Assembly (NCBI GenBank): GCA_920105805.1
Contig: CAKKTI010000028.1
Location: 1 to 64,000, forward strand
Reading direction: 5' to 3'
DNA from: Condylostoma magnum
Taxonomy: Eukaryota; Ciliophora; Heterotrichea; Heterotrichida; Condylostomatidae
DNA: 64,000 bases
A program made the position numbers and the translations under genes. Positions within the stretch are counted from its first letter, which is position 1, and each line of letters begins with the position of its first letter. Of this stretch, positions 1 to 12,631 are shown one piece after another. The notes beneath the pieces were generated by a model. It searched no databases. It was not told where the DNA came from and was given only the letters and a program-made list of their open reading frames with translations.

Positions 1-3000
1 ATAAAAGACATCTGTATTTTCCCAACGCCAATATCCTTCTTTAGGAACCAAATCATCTCTACCATAGCAGATGCCTTCAGCAGGACATTATTCACATTCA
101 TTATTAGGAGATAAACTATAAGTCCCTTTTAAACAAATTTCACAATTATTTCCTACTTAGCTTTCTCCTGGTTTACATTCTCTGAGTTAAACATTCAATT
201 AGAGATTATTTCCTTCCAGATCTTAAGGCAGACTATTAGACTATAACTAAATTTCAGTGGATTAAGAGGGAATATGAGTCACAATCAGATTATCTATAGT
301 ATATACTCCATTATCAGGCTCAATTTTTGTACTTCCTTGCAATACTGTTTATTCAATATTAGTACTGAGTATTAACGAAGAGATTGCAGTATTTACTATT
401 TAATCATAATGATCTACAATAAAAACTTCTATATCTTCTTCAACCTTTTGTCCACTAGCAATATTATTCAGCTCTATTAATTATGATCCATCAGTAAACA
501 TTAATTTTATAGGGTAAGAAGCCAAGAAATCACCATATAAAGCTGAATTGGATTCTTATACATTTTGCTTGATATTTGGCATTACAGAATAGCTATCACT
601 GATTCAACTTATACCTCCGCCTTAATTGAATGCAATATTACTCTTAAAGGCATTTTAAACTACATCGTACTCGCACGTTGTATAACAGTCTAAATAGATA
701 GCTCCACCGTCTCCAATTGATGCTTAATTAGAAGTAAAGGTATTTTATGAAATGGTAAATGTAGTGTCTTTTAAGTACAATGCTCCTCCAGAATCTGCAT
801 TATTGTTAATGAAATCATTATTTGTTATATAGTTTTCTGCAGATTATTCTTGATTGAATCTTAATAGTATTGCACCTCCTAATTAAGACGATGAATTATT
901 TTTAAAGGAATTATTGCTTATAGCTATATTAGAGCAGTTTTAGCAACTGATATTACCTTGATTATCCAACACTTAATTATATTTGAACTCAAATTTGTCT
1001 ATATTATCAGCTAGTATAACTTCTCCATTAATATTTTTAAAAACAGATTAGCTGATATCTATTTCAGTCAAACTTAAATAAATTGATCCTCCTTGACTTG
1101 CTTATGAGTTTTAAAATACTGAATCCTTAACTACTAAATCTGAATTGGATGATCCTTTTAAATCTCCTCCTTAAACTGCTTTATTATCTTTAAATTCACA
1201 ACCATCAAGTAAAACTGAACTTCGCAGAAATACAATTGCTCCTCCAGCTTCATCATTCTCACCTTGCTCGAATTTTGTATCATATATCTTTAACTAGGTT
1301 TTTATGGCTGTGTAAATGAAATTTGACTTTGTAGCTTTTCTAAACTCACTTCCAAATATTGACACTTCGGATATTAAGGCCATTATTGCTGAAGGAATTT
1401 ATTATGCAATGTTATCTTCAAACACAGAGGATCTTATAATCATTTTTGAGTTACTAATCCAAATAGAGCTAGATAAGTTTGATTTATTCCTCTAAAATAA
1501 GCAATTTTATATAACTGTTTCTGTATTTCGTATACCTCTTATATATAAGACAGCTCCATCCAAGTCTGCATAGTTTTCTATAAAGTCTGTGCCACTCAAT
1601 ATCAATTTTGTATTTTAATCAATACTTAATACACCACCTTATCCAGAGCTTGTGTTTCCTTTTACTAAGCAATTATTGAAGGTCAAATCTGATAAATTTG
1701 TTCCTGAAATCAAGGAAAATTCAGTACTGGCTGTATTTTATGATAATTGAGTATTATTCAAAATAACTATTGATTATTACACAAACTTAATTATTTCCTG
1801 CTCATATGAGTTATCCTCTATATTGGATTTGTTATCAATTCATTTTGAGTTATTTAATTCCATCAGTTAGACTTAGTTATTATTTATCTAGCAATCATTC
1901 GTTTCTAGAATAGAAAAATTACTTTACCCTACAACATTGAAAAGCTAGTTCCCTGTATTGTTACTAATTGAGCCCCTATTGATGACTATTTTAGTATTTT
2001 ACCAGAATACAATTTTAAACATTGTTCCTAGGTTAAGTGAATTCTCCTGAAAACTTGAATCTTATATTGTTATTTATCCCCTTTACATATTGAATGCTAT
2101 TATGGCTCCATTACTTGATGTATTTTGATTGAATTAGCAATCTTTTATCAGTGTGTTGTCAGAAAAGTTTACTTGGATATTGCTATTGAAGCATGCTCCA
2201 TTGGCTTCAGCTCTATTTAATATAAAGCTTGTATTATTGATTTCCATATTAATTAAAGGAGAAAAGCCTTAGATATTTACACATGCTCCAAATTCTGATG
2301 CATAGTTTTCTTGGAATAATGTGTTATTAATGACTATTTAAACTTCTTTATTTTGATAGCTATTATCAAATGAAATATCAATAACACCATTTTTCCCAGT
2401 ATTTCCTATAAATTATCCATGATCTATTTCGATTTGACTTACATTGAATAATTCAATACCTGATGCTTAATCACAAGCAATATTATTGAGCTATATTGTA
2501 GATATGATTAGCTTATCTTTTAAATCTTTAATCATCACAATTCCTGATGCTGTATTTTATTGATTACTTCCTACAATGTTTTAAAACTTCATATTATCCA
2601 ATTCTACTTAGCTTATGTCTTGTATATTTACAATCTGAGATTGAACTGATGTATTAGTAATTTGATCAAATGTCCCATCTGATATTTTAACAGAATTAGA
2701 AACATAAGTTTAAATTTGTTGAATTTATATTAGGGGGTGATTTTAAAATTCTACTTGCTTAAAGTCTAAGCTTTCTAAAGTTACACTGCTTTTGATTGAA
2801 AGGTTTAATATGTTTTAGTTAGTTGCATTTTATTCTAAAGTGATTTGATTTTCCATATAATGATTAGAGTTTTGAGTAAATGAATTGATTATACTCTCTA
2901 GTGACTCTTAATAATCAATCACCTTTAGGTTTGATATCTCTATGTTTGTAATATTTATTTAGCCAGTTTAAGTAGCTTTCATAAAATGTTAACTTCTTTG

Positions 3001-5241
3001 AGTGAAATTTATTATTGCTAAGTCTATAATTATGATTTGGTCTACTGAATCAAAAAGTAGAAAGCTCGACTATATTGTTTCCTCTTCTGAGTTGAAAATT
3101 GTGTCTTGTATATTTAAATTTTCAATTCTGAAATTACCTTTATTTTGGTCTTAATATACTATAAAGCTATCAATTATAAGACTATTATTTAGACTAATAT
3201 TCTCCATTTATACGTCAGCTTAGTTTTGATACCTATTACTCTCTATCTGGGAATTATCTAAAGTTATAAATCCTCTTATAATACTTGAACTAATCTATAA
3301 ATCTATTAAGCTAATTTCGTTAAAATTTGTAGTATGAAGGAAGAATTGGTCATTCTGAGATGATATGTTAAGCTCAAATGTGATATTTGCTAGATTAACT
3401 GTTTAAACTTTGTTGATTTTCAATAGGGATCCAAAGTTTGCAGCTGAATACTCATAACCATTATTTAAAAAGCTAATCTTTCCTTTGCTATAGGTGAACG
3501 CATTCTGATAACTATCTGAGTCTAAATCTATTGCATTTTAATGGGTTACTATATTATGAAAATTCACATTGATGAGCGTGAGATTAGAGTTCCATACAGA
3601 TAGGATGCTTTTGTACTAATTTCTTATATTATAAAAGTTAACATTAATGAGGTTTAGCTAGGTAGCATTCGTTACTTTTATAAAACTCGTATTATGGTAT
3701 AAATCACAATAGGACTACTAAGCAAATTATTCAATAACTTCATTCCTATCATTGTAAAATTGTCCATCTTATTAGTATGAGTAGGGACAGTAATCACAAT
3801 TAGCACAGGTTTCAATTAGATCAGTATCCCCAGTAAAGTGTATATCTTAGAACGTTATTTAACCGAAATTAAATGCAAAGGATTACTCAAAATTATTGAT
3901 TCTTATTTGACTTGGCTCATTTAAGCAGGACTAAATTTCAGTATCTTCTTGACATAACAAAGTCGTTATGGTTAAACTTTCTATCTTATGTTTTATACTT
4001 CAAAATTCATCCATTGAGTTGACGGCCTCTAAATATTCTAAATCTATTAGCCCTAAATCGATTATATTGCTTATAATGTAAATAATGCTATTTTTGTGCC
4101 AGTTTCCAGCTAGAGCCTATACTAAAGTACTATAAGGATACTCTAGCGATCCATTTTGCAATTCTTAATTATTATTTCCTACATAAAGTATTTTAGGATT
4201 TTCAGCACTTGTTTTGTCAATAGGATAGTGGCAAAATTTTCCCTTTAGAGAAGCTTTATATTCTAGGCCTTACGGACAATTTGGAAAACATTTCCCCTAA
4301 AAATTATAAATATTTTTGCAAGATGTACAAAACCCTTAAACTTGGCCTCCATTATTTTCAAAGTAGCAACTACTGTCTGAAAATAATAGATTATCATAAC
4401 AAGCCTCATTATCAAATATGCATTCAGGGTTATCGCAATTGGGATTACAATTAAGGTAGTTTAGTCATTCAAAATCCAAGCTAGAGCAATCCGAAAAGTT
4501 ATCGTAGCAAAGTTAAGGAGACCATACCAGATTATAATCTTAAAGATAACTCTAATAAAGCAAACTGCTATGAATCAAAAACCTACGATCACATCCATCT
4601 TAAAGCAATTCCCCCCAATTGCAATTTAGAATCAAACATTCCGGTTTACACGTCCTTTTATCAGTTCAACTACACAATTCTGAGCATTTTCCACAGTCGT
4701 CTTTATCATAATAGCATTTAAAGGTATTACAGCTTTTCTAGCAAACGCCATCTCCTAACATATCAAACCTACAATCTTTGTCACAGTAATCACTGCAATC
4801 TTACCCGTCATAGTCACATTCACTGTCAAAGCACTCCTACTCACAAGTTCCGTTATTAATCTATGAGAAAACGCAATTTTCACTACATAAAGTGTCATCA
4901 CAGTCATTTTGGTCAAACTAATACTCAAGGAAGAAACATGCTTTGTCACAAACTCCATCTCCTATCTTCTCCTGTGAACATGACTAGCACTTTCCAAAGT
5001 CAAATCCACATACCTTCGAATTGCATGTCTCATCGCATTCACCCTCACCAGATTAGTTTATTTTACATCCTGTCTGAGTGCATTCTTCTAGGCATCCTGT
5101 AAATATTTAGTAATAATCCTAATAATATTCATAATTGCATGCTCCATTCATACACTCTATGTCACAAAACTGATTTTGAAGTTGATTGGCTGAACAGTTA
5201 CAGGTCTAAGCGTAGACATTGTATAGCTAGAGAAATAACAT
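1..5241 (-). CDS. Giant secreted/surface protein, Cys-rich (Notch/LNR-like) plus beta-helix repeats; 3' part outside window
   Basis: Partial gene of at least 1,746 residues; its 3' end lies beyond base 1. The chosen ATG (5241) begins MLFLQLYNVYAQ, but the hydrophobic stretch continues upstream in frame without a Met, so the true start may be upstream, perhaps behind a tiny intron. Residues about 15-320 are rich in Cys with Asp/Gly spacing that resembles Lin-12/Notch repeats and furin-like segments (for example DGVCDKAC). After about residue 330 comes a very long Asn/Ser/Ile-rich region of repeated short beta-strand units, as in pectin-lyase-like parallel beta-helix proteins. Near the window edge is the motif CPAEGICYGRDD followed by GYWRW, a pattern I know from large ciliate surface proteins. 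Role is inferred to be extracellular or surface. Gln is encoded by TAA/TAG throughout. Confidence 0.75.
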
Positions 5242-5494
5242 ATTTATTATAAAGCTTAGAGCAATAAGTTTATATAGCAAGTTTGTTTTATTAGTAATTG
5301 ATTTGAAGGTCTCTACATGTACTCTTTGTAAGTTATTCGCTATTTAGTTATATTTAAGTAATGCTGATTTAGTAAATAATTAGGGAAAAGGTAGAAAATT
5401 AATAACTCAATTTAGATAGATATTTTTTGTGCTAATAGAACTTATAATCAAATAAAATTCAAATATTCTAATTATTTTCAAATGAGGAGCAAGC

Positions 5495-5899
5495 ATGGAG
5501 ATTTTAACTAGTTTTCTAGTGTGGTTTTATTAAAATATCTAATAATAATTAGTTTTAATCTTCAAGATAGAATTTATGAAATTAGTCACTACTACCAAAT
5601 CTGAATAAAAAGAGTTTATAGAATTAATAAAAAAGAAGCACTTTTGCGGAATTTTCCTTTATCTATGAGTTATATACTTTAAACGCTACATAAGTAGAAT
5701 CTGTATTTGCTCCCTATACTAAATTAAATGTATTACAACTAATAGGTCATTTAAATTATAAGCAGGAATTTACCATATATAAATATTATTATCACCTCCT
5801 CCAAATACATCTCCGATTAGTCTTGCTAAGACAGAAGCAATTGAAATAATATTACATCGGATATTGTGTAAAAACCATTGTATTACCCTTTTGTCTTAA
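5495..5899 (+). CDS. Possible small hypothetical protein
   Basis: An open frame read with TAA/TAG as Gln and one TGA as Trp gives about 134 residues. It begins MEILTSFLVW, contains a charged stretch KSEQKEFIELIKKK and a Pro-rich patch SPPPNTSP. I recognise no family. It would end about 18 bp from the 3' end of the minus-strand kinase gene, the convergent spacing seen elsewhere in this window, which is the main reason to list it. The opposite strand is also open here in the kinase frame, so it may be chance or the tail of the kinase. Confidence 0.25.
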
Positions 5900-5916
5900 T
5901 AAGACTAATTAGCTCA

Positions 5917-8839
5917 CTAGAACTCTTAAAACAGTAATAAAATATTATTCAAAGCCACATGCATTTTTTTTAAGTTTTCTGTATCAAATAAGTATTCATT
6001 TTATAAGTTTTTCCTTTTACATAAGATAAGATGTGTTAAATATACTAAAATTTATAAGGAAGCTGTAGGAGTTATATCTTATAGAGAATTCCACTATTTC
6101 AACTTCTTAGATTATTTTCTTTATTAAATCCATTTAAATAGTAATTAGAAAACCTCTTTTAAATCATTATAACTCCATTTTCCTAGTTAATCTAAGTAAC
6201 AATCCTCAACTCTTCCTGCAAACAAAGCCTGCCAATCAATATTTTTAAAAAATCTGTTCTTAAAGACATCTTAGGAATTTTTAGCTCCTAATCTTAATTA
6301 AGGATCTACTATAAGTAGTTGCCTTATTAAATTTCTTGCTATTACATCCATACTGCTAGGATACTCGACTTCTGCTTTTAGTATCTATTGATACTTTTCC
6401 TATACATCCTTACCTTGAAAAGGTGTTCTTCCAACGAATAGCTCATAGATCAAAACCCCGAAAGCTCATAGATCTACTTAAGTACTGTATCCCATTTACA
6501 GGATTGTTTCTGGAGCCATATACTCAATTGAGCCACAAAGAGTGTACGTCTTTTCTGCATTTATTCTTTTGCTTAGTCCGAAATCCAGTAATTTAATTTA
6601 GTAGTCCGATTGTAGCATAATATTCTCTGGTTTTAGGTCTCTGTAAACTATTCCTTGCTTGTGGATTAAAGTTAAAGCATAAAAAACTTAAGCTGCAAAC
6701 ATAACAATTTCTTTTCTTTATAAACGTCTTTATCTTCTTAAATTAAACAAATCTCCTTTTTACAAATATTCCAGTATCAAGTAAATATGATACTAGCTTT
6801 CTAGTCTTGCAATGGGTTGTATTATATAAGGAGAGTTTAATGAAGTAAGTAAATTTCATTCATTATTAGCGTACTATGATAGTTACTTGTCTATTCTTTT
6901 AGCAGCTACCTATAGATAATGTATCTTTGCTTTAAAAACCTAGCATGTTTTACCTCTTCCTATTTGCTCTTCTATTTATAAATCTTCGAAAAGCCAAAAA
7001 TTCTCGATACTTTAAGGCTTTCTTAATATCTTCTGACGTTTTTTGTTAGGTGATGCTGAAAAATTAGGCTTTCTAGTCACGTTCCTTACGGAAAATTATA
7101 CTTTGTTATTAAGATCAGTACTTTATCTTTTTAAATGCATAGGCCTTCTTTGAGTATTTAATGCTGGTAATCTCCGTCTTCCTTAAAGGTTAACCTTACT
7201 TCTAAATTCCATTTTTTACAAATTAAGGTAATAAGTCGTCTAGATTCTTCGTATCAAGCCATATATCTAGCTCTTCTCCTGATTGCTCTAACTCGTTAAT
7301 CTCATTCTCCAAATCACTTATTCTGATATTGATAGAGCCTGTTGATTGCTTATTTTAATGCTCTGAACTAGCATCGCTGCAGATGTGTTATTGTACTGGT
7401 TTGGTAGTTTATTTCTATGGTTTTTACTTTGATATAGTTGGTCTTTCTCTAACTACTTAAATAACTATATTTTATTAGTTTTCATCTGATTGTAACTTTT
7501 ATTGCTTTGACTTAATAAGCTCTCTTACTGACATATTTGTTTCAAAACCCTTAGATTTCACGTGTTTTTATAGAAGTTGTTTTAAGCCTTGAAGGAAAAG
7601 ATTACCTGTATCAAATTAGCTTTGAGTTTATTGTACTTATGATTGTTCAAAAGAGGGTAAGTTTATTCCTGCTAATTGTGCTTTGAGTTAAAGGTTCTGT
7701 AAAGAGCATTTACCATAGTATCTTAAATAGTTTTATAAAGTTTTGTTGATTACTTCTAAATTTTCTACAATTAACTGGGATGGAGTATTTTGCAGATCTA
7801 TTTAAAGTCTTTGAATTTCTCGTATATCTTACTAAGGGTTTGTGTAAAGATAAAAAGGATAATTTTGTTCTAATTAACTAAGCTCATCTTGAGTTAATTT
7901 CTCTCTTATATTTTATACCTAAATTGCTTGTGTTATAGCAGTCTCACTCATTTGAAATAAGGACTAAACAGCATATTAAATTACTTAGTTATTGTTATGT
8001 TAATACATAAGATTTGGCTTTTCCTGCAAATCTTTAATTTACTGTTTTAATTACTTTTCTCTAATTCTGTGTTGTTATATTATATTTTAGTAATTTTATT
8101 ATCCGTTTATGTTTTAGCATTGGTTAATTCATTAAATTACGCTTAAAGTGGTGTCATAGTTCAATGGATTTATGCAGCCATAGATTAAATAGTCATCATG
8201 TTGGTCCAGTAAATTCAGTAGTGAAGTTGAGTATATAGGCCTTTCAGGATTGCTTAGCATATTTTTGACTTCATATTACTCTTACAGTATGATTTGCTGA
8301 ATTTCTTAAGAGGTTTATAAGTTATTCTGAATTGGTAAGATTACTAGTTTTATATAAGAATTTGGTAAGTGTATTTATAAGACCTACGTTGAGTTTTTTA
8401 TATTATGTTTGATATTTAAGGAGTTTTAAATGCTTTAGTAAAATGAATTTATTCCTCTAGCTTAAATTACATTAATTTATTATAATTAGTTATTCTTAAT
8501 ACTACTTTTGGCTCCTGAAAGGCAATCAAATACCTTATTACTAAAAACTTACAAAAAGCTAAATCCTAGGTTTAAATTGCTCTTATTTTTGAATAGTTAT
8601 TCAACAATTTTGTTTAGTATACCTTTCTAATCTTTTCTTATTTTCCCATTGTTTATTATATGATTACATTACACACCTAAAATTGTAACGTTTTTACCTT
8701 ATTAGGCACGATTTATTAATTAGCTAAAGATCTAATTGTATATTTATTAATCCTCAATAATTTCTCCAAATATTTAATCAAATTCGTATGCAAACTCAGT
8801 ATCTTCGGATTGTAATATCAAAGATTATTCAGATGACAT
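5917..8839 (-). CDS. Kinesin-motor-like domain lacking the P-loop, fused to an AGC-family Ser/Thr protein kinase
   Basis: About 966 residues. Residues about 15-245 follow a kinesin motor: FAYEFDQIFGEII, then IYNQIFSQLI, GKNVTILG, a GIL..LF helix, a LQVFSNKVFDCL strand and NPLNYDTTLSVI before the neck. The P-loop (normally GQTGSGKT) and the switch II DLAGSE are missing, so ATP use by this part is unlikely. A Gln-rich coiled-coil linker follows. The kinase spans about 605-860: glycine loop IGRGKTCQV, VAAK lysine, catalytic YRDLKPEN, DFG, a TYTLCGSIEYMAPE activation loop of PKA-like type, and DLWAFGV with TGA as Trp. All catalytic residues are present. Motor and kinase frames differ and need one short intron: 7178-7199 (22 nt) or 7022-7037 (16 nt). 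The stop is TAG directly followed by TGA. The fusion is seen in the sequence; the function, perhaps a microtubule-anchored kinase, is inferred. Confidence 0.8.
7178..7199 (-). other. Probable short intron in the kinase gene (alternative at 7022-7037)
   Basis: A GTAAGG...GAAG segment of 22 nt. Removing it joins the linker frame to the kinase frame and gives a basic, Ser-rich linker. A 16-nt GTCAGA...TAAG segment at 7022-7037 would also restore the frame and is closer to the 15-16 nt typical of heterotrichs. One of the two must be removed. Confidence 0.5.
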
Positions 8840-9324
8840 TGTAACGCATCTTTATCCCTCGTTTTGTTGTAAAATTTTAATAACTGAATGTCTCATTTTA
8901 TTAGAAATATTTATAATCTTATCTTTAACAAAAGTTATTAGAATACTTTCTAATACTATAAAGTTCTTATCACTATTCACTAGATTTCTGGTAATAAAAC
9001 TTATTTTTATACTCCTATACAATTAGCTTATAATATTTAAATCAGCTAAAACTTATATTATATATATGTAACTATATAACTTGTAAAGATTCCATCTCTT
9101 CATCTCAAATCAATAATATTTGACAATAATTTTAATCTACTTCATATAACATTTCCCAACTGCTAAAACATACTAAATTTGGTAAATTTTGATATTTTAC
9201 TATCATTATCTTCATTATGCATAATATTTCAAACAAATACTAACAATTTTAACATTTTTTTATGTTTTTTGATTTCTCCATACATATTTATAAACAAATT
9301 AAAATCTTATATCCAATAATAAAA
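8840..9324. promoter_or_regulatory. Divergent intergenic region between the kinase and CCT genes
   Basis: 485 bp of AT-rich DNA between two start codons pointing away from each other, the longest divergent gap here. It should hold both promoters. I see long T and A runs but no recognisable element, and no open frame with a protein-like sequence. Confidence 0.5.
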
Positions 9325-9792
9325 ATGTCTGAAGAAAGCAATAAAACCCTGACTGCCCCAATACCTATACATTGGGAGGTCGAATAGACTAATCCAAATC
9401 TAGTTTTTAAACTACAAAATCAACTAGCCCACGAGCGTTCAAAATTTGCAAATTTACGTTCTGAACTAATAGAAGAACAAAGACGCACATAGCATCTAGA
9501 GTTCTTTATCACAACACTACTGTCCTAATAAAAATAAGGTGTTCCAAAGGTGGAAAGTTTAGAATCTTTAGCTACAGTTGACTCTCTAGACCTAGATTCT
9601 TTTGATAAGCCTACAATAGGTAGTTACCCTGCACACATAAGAGCTGAAAAGATTAGAAGGTATAAAGCAAAACGTTTAAAATATCACACAAAGGTCAATT
9701 TAAGCAGAAAGTTCAAGGGAAGAAGTCATGTTGCTAAGCAGAAGCCGCGAGTAAATGGGAAATTTGTCAGCTCTAAAGTAGTTAATGAGTGA
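9325..9792 (+). CDS. CCT-motif (CONSTANS/TOC1-type) protein
   Basis: 155 residues from ATG (9325) to TGA. Residues about 107-150 form a CCT motif: basic RAEKIRRYKAKRLKYH, then the conserved end RVNGKFV. In plants the CCT motif binds DNA and NF-Y-type partners and serves in nuclear regulators; alveolates also carry such small proteins. The N-terminal 75 residues include a short charged helix (LAHERSKFANLRSELIEEQRR) and an acidic Ser/Leu/Asp stretch. No second domain such as a B-box or receiver is present. The likely role is nuclear regulation, which is inferred. A second CCT protein lies at 46764-47267. Confidence 0.85.
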
Positions 9793-10225
9793 CGTAATAG
9801 TTTTTGAAATAATTGGTTGGTTTAGATTTGTTTTACTATTTTATTTAAAGTTATATTACTAGGAAGGACTATTGTATTAAAAGGAATTGTTATATTGAAG
9901 TAAAAGTACAACATAGACTGGTGTTTTTCGGATCTTTTTAGGTAATTGCTAGTAAAATGATTATAGATAGAGCAAAAATTGATTATAGTTGCATTCAGAT
10001 TATATTATTGATATAGTAAGGCATATGTAAGTAGTTGTAAAAATTTAATATAAGGGGCTATAAAATAATTCCTAATGAATACGTAACAGCAAACCTGTAG
10101 TCTCTCAATAGAAATAATTCATAGGAATTTGATTAAATACATACTACTACAGAGAAAAGATAACTTACTGATATTTCAATAAATTAACAACAAGATAGAC
10201 TAACAATTTATGGAATTTTATTAAT
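9793..10225. other. Convergent intergenic region, no gene seen
   Basis: 433 bp between the 3' ends of the CCT and hydrolase genes. Open frames here show no protein-like composition. A 22-nt GTAAGT...CTGTAG stretch at 10147-10168 resembles an intron and could extend the hydrolase to a TGA at 10105, but the hydrolase already has its expected length at 10226. Confidence 0.5.
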
Positions 10226-11278
10226 CTAAATAATTAGTTTTGGGCCTTCATAGTTAACAAAATAAGGTGCCAACTGGCTTTGTTGAATTTCCTCGAAAGA
10301 TGACGGCTCCCATTTCGAGTTGTTAGTTTTGTCAATCAGTCTCTTAGTAATTCCCTCCACAAAATTATAGTTTCTAACATAGGCCATCTAAACAACGACA
10401 TCATACTCATTCGCTAAGCATTAACTAAAGCTTAAGCCTTAATTCCTGAAAAATGACTAAAATGTTATTTATAATGACAGCGGACACAAACTATTCAATT
10501 GTTTCAATGTTTAATTACACCACTAACCCCCAATACTTCTTAACTCTTCGAAAACACTGCCTAAATCTTTAGGATTACCGAATACTTACTATATAGTGTC
10601 CAAGTTATTCATGATCTTCCCTAATCTTGGATCAGGAGTATAACTGAATTCCTTTAAAACTTACTTAAAATCACTGCTATCCTCTAACTTCTGGCAAATC
10701 TCCTCAATTTTCCTCTCATCAATAAAATAATCAGCTAATCCACAATAATAACAATCAACTCCATTTATACTTTACGCGGTTAAAGCTATATATAGCCCGA
10801 CTCCCCTGTACGGAAGTTGATTTAAGAACCAGGTTGCCCCCATATCTGGAGTGAATCCTATAGCATTCTCAGGCATTGCAAGTAAAGTAGACTGCATTGC
10901 TACTTTGATTTTACATGACTATGCCAGACCTGCTCCTGCCCCAAATGTAATTCCTTTCATAAAACTAATACTGTTCTATGTACTTTCTCTTATGTAGTGG
11001 AGTAGTCGGAAGGTAGTAGCAAAGAAGTCTGGAACAAGAGATTTGTTTAAAGCTAAAACTTTTACGTCACCTCCAGCAGAAAAATGCTTGCTATCTGATT
11101 TGATTATAATGTCGTAGTTAGAGTGGGACTGCAGGGTTTCATGTATATATTTAGACATGGATGTTGAGATTGCATTTAAGACTTGGCTTCTATTTAGTGT
11201 TGCTGTCAGATACTTGTTGGTTTTGGAGATAATGACTTCTTTCTGTATATGAGATTCTAAAATCTATAATCTATTCAT
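10226..11278 (-). CDS. 3-hydroxyisobutyryl-CoA hydrolase / enoyl-CoA hydratase family
   Basis: 350 residues of the crotonase fold, with the domain order and length of HIBCH, which hydrolyses 3-hydroxyisobutyryl-CoA in valine breakdown. Visible landmarks are the oxyanion-hole region HFSAGGDVK (residues about 60-68), MKGITFGAGAGL (second oxyanion Gly), MPENAIGFTPDMGATWF with the Glu and Asp used by HIBCH for catalysis, and the C-terminal helix region ending WEPSSFEEI. A mitochondrial targeting signal is not obvious. The stop is set at the TAG about 29 residues after KWEP, the usual HIBCH length. A short-chain enoyl-CoA hydratase is less likely because the protein has the long C-terminal part. 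Confidence 0.85.
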
Positions 11279-11506
11279 TTTTTAATATATAGAAATAAGT
11301 ACGATGTGCTTTTAAAAGTTGTTGGTTTGTAGGAATTTTTTTAGTATTTTTGTATAGAGTGGGTGTAATATATTATATGGGAAAATTTGTTAGTTTTAAG
11401 GCATAAGTAGAGTTAGATTTATAGTACATTTTATTTTCATACTTATTACAAAAATACGGTACTAAGTGTTAAAATATTGAAACTTTAGTCTACAAATCTA
11501 AAATTA

Positions 11507-12598
11507 CTAGCTCATTTAGTTATAGTTTGGCTTAATAGCGTTTATAGTCAGCCTTTATCTTTCTCTATTACCCTAATTCTTGCGAAATGAGTTCTTATTT
11601 TAATCATATCCATCTGCAGAATTAAACTATAAGGGATACAGTAAATAATAATGGCCTTAGTTTAACAAAATATGCACTTGCAACTACTACTTATTTTCCT
11701 CAGGAAATGCTTGACAATTCACAGTATCAGAGCCATTTACAAAGATATTATTAATTACTTATATATTCAAGCTTTCTGGTAATATAAGCATTTCTATATC
11801 TTAAGATTCTTCTCCATAGGTTCTAATACGGAGCAAAGCTTCATTTATATATTCTTATCCACATTATGAAACATAACTAGCATATTCCTTTTCTAACTAC
11901 TAGTAAGCTAATCCTCTTGCAAAATAAATTACATTGCTATCAAAATATTAACTAGTTATGTATTATTAAAGGTAATAAAGAGCACTATCTGTATCATCTT
12001 CCTTTAACTTTTTTAGCCAGTTCATGTAAACATCTATAGCCTATCCAGCTAATTGAAATTCTGGTATTTTCCATATTTAGGACTCCCTTTATGTAAAATA
12101 TTCTTAGTATAGAGAAAACTATTCTACAGAAATAGTAGTTCGCATTAAGTGTTCCAAGAAGCCAGTAATGACTGATCTGTAGTAACAATTTCCATCCCCT
12201 CTGATTCTTCTATATGACTCATAAAAGTTTGATAGTTTTCGTATTTTTATTTAATACTGCTCAGAGTACTAATACTCTTTGTACAGGTCTTATATGTTGT
12301 TTCTATACAATGCGACAGCCTCTAGCTAATGTCCTTCAGTTTCCTAGCAGAGTTAATCCAAAAATAGATCATATTATAGTGGTAAATCTTGTTCTATTTC
12401 AAATGCTTTAAATTAGTTCTAGTAGAACCCTAGTAGGCAATTACGGTTTAAATTTTATTCTATATTTTTAATCTTTTATATAGGATTGCCTTATTGATAA
12501 TAATATCTTACCTTCTAACCTGACTCGAGTTCTATAATAACTCAGCTTGTTGTTATTTCCCTTATTGTTCCAAGGATAGTTGAATCTAATTATTCCAT
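11507..12598 (-). CDS. Otubain-like ubiquitin protease (peptidase C65)
   Basis: About 363 residues in one open frame without introns. Otubains are cysteine proteases that cut ubiquitin chains. The catalytic loop is RRIRGDGNCYYRSV (Asp and Cys at residues about 132-135). It is preceded by LYKEYQYSEQYQIKIRKL, which matches the helix before the active site in OTUB1. The catalytic His is in GHYYLLYP near residue 314. Start codon 12598 is the only ATG upstream of the conserved region in the frame. It lies about 33 bp after the TIPIN stop and is followed by a TGA read as Trp. The C-terminus is uncertain because TAA/TAG codons cluster between 11507 and 11518. Confidence 0.85.
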
Positions 12599-12631
12599 TA
12601 TATAAATTTATTATTAAAACAAGGATTACTA

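Noticed and set aside
5400-5916. C-terminal extension of the kinase past TAG-TGA
   Set aside because: The frame stays open, but the sequence has no kinase-tail motif and a better protein-like frame lies on the opposite strand.
10147-10168. 22-nt GTAAGT...CTGTAG intron extending the hydrolase to TGA 10105
   Set aside because: The hydrolase already has its family length at TAG 10226; the added residues look unlike a conserved end.
12490-12511. 22-nt GTAAGA...AATAAG intron in the otubain gene
   Set aside because: The frame is open straight through it from ATG 12598 to the DGNC active site, so no removal is needed.
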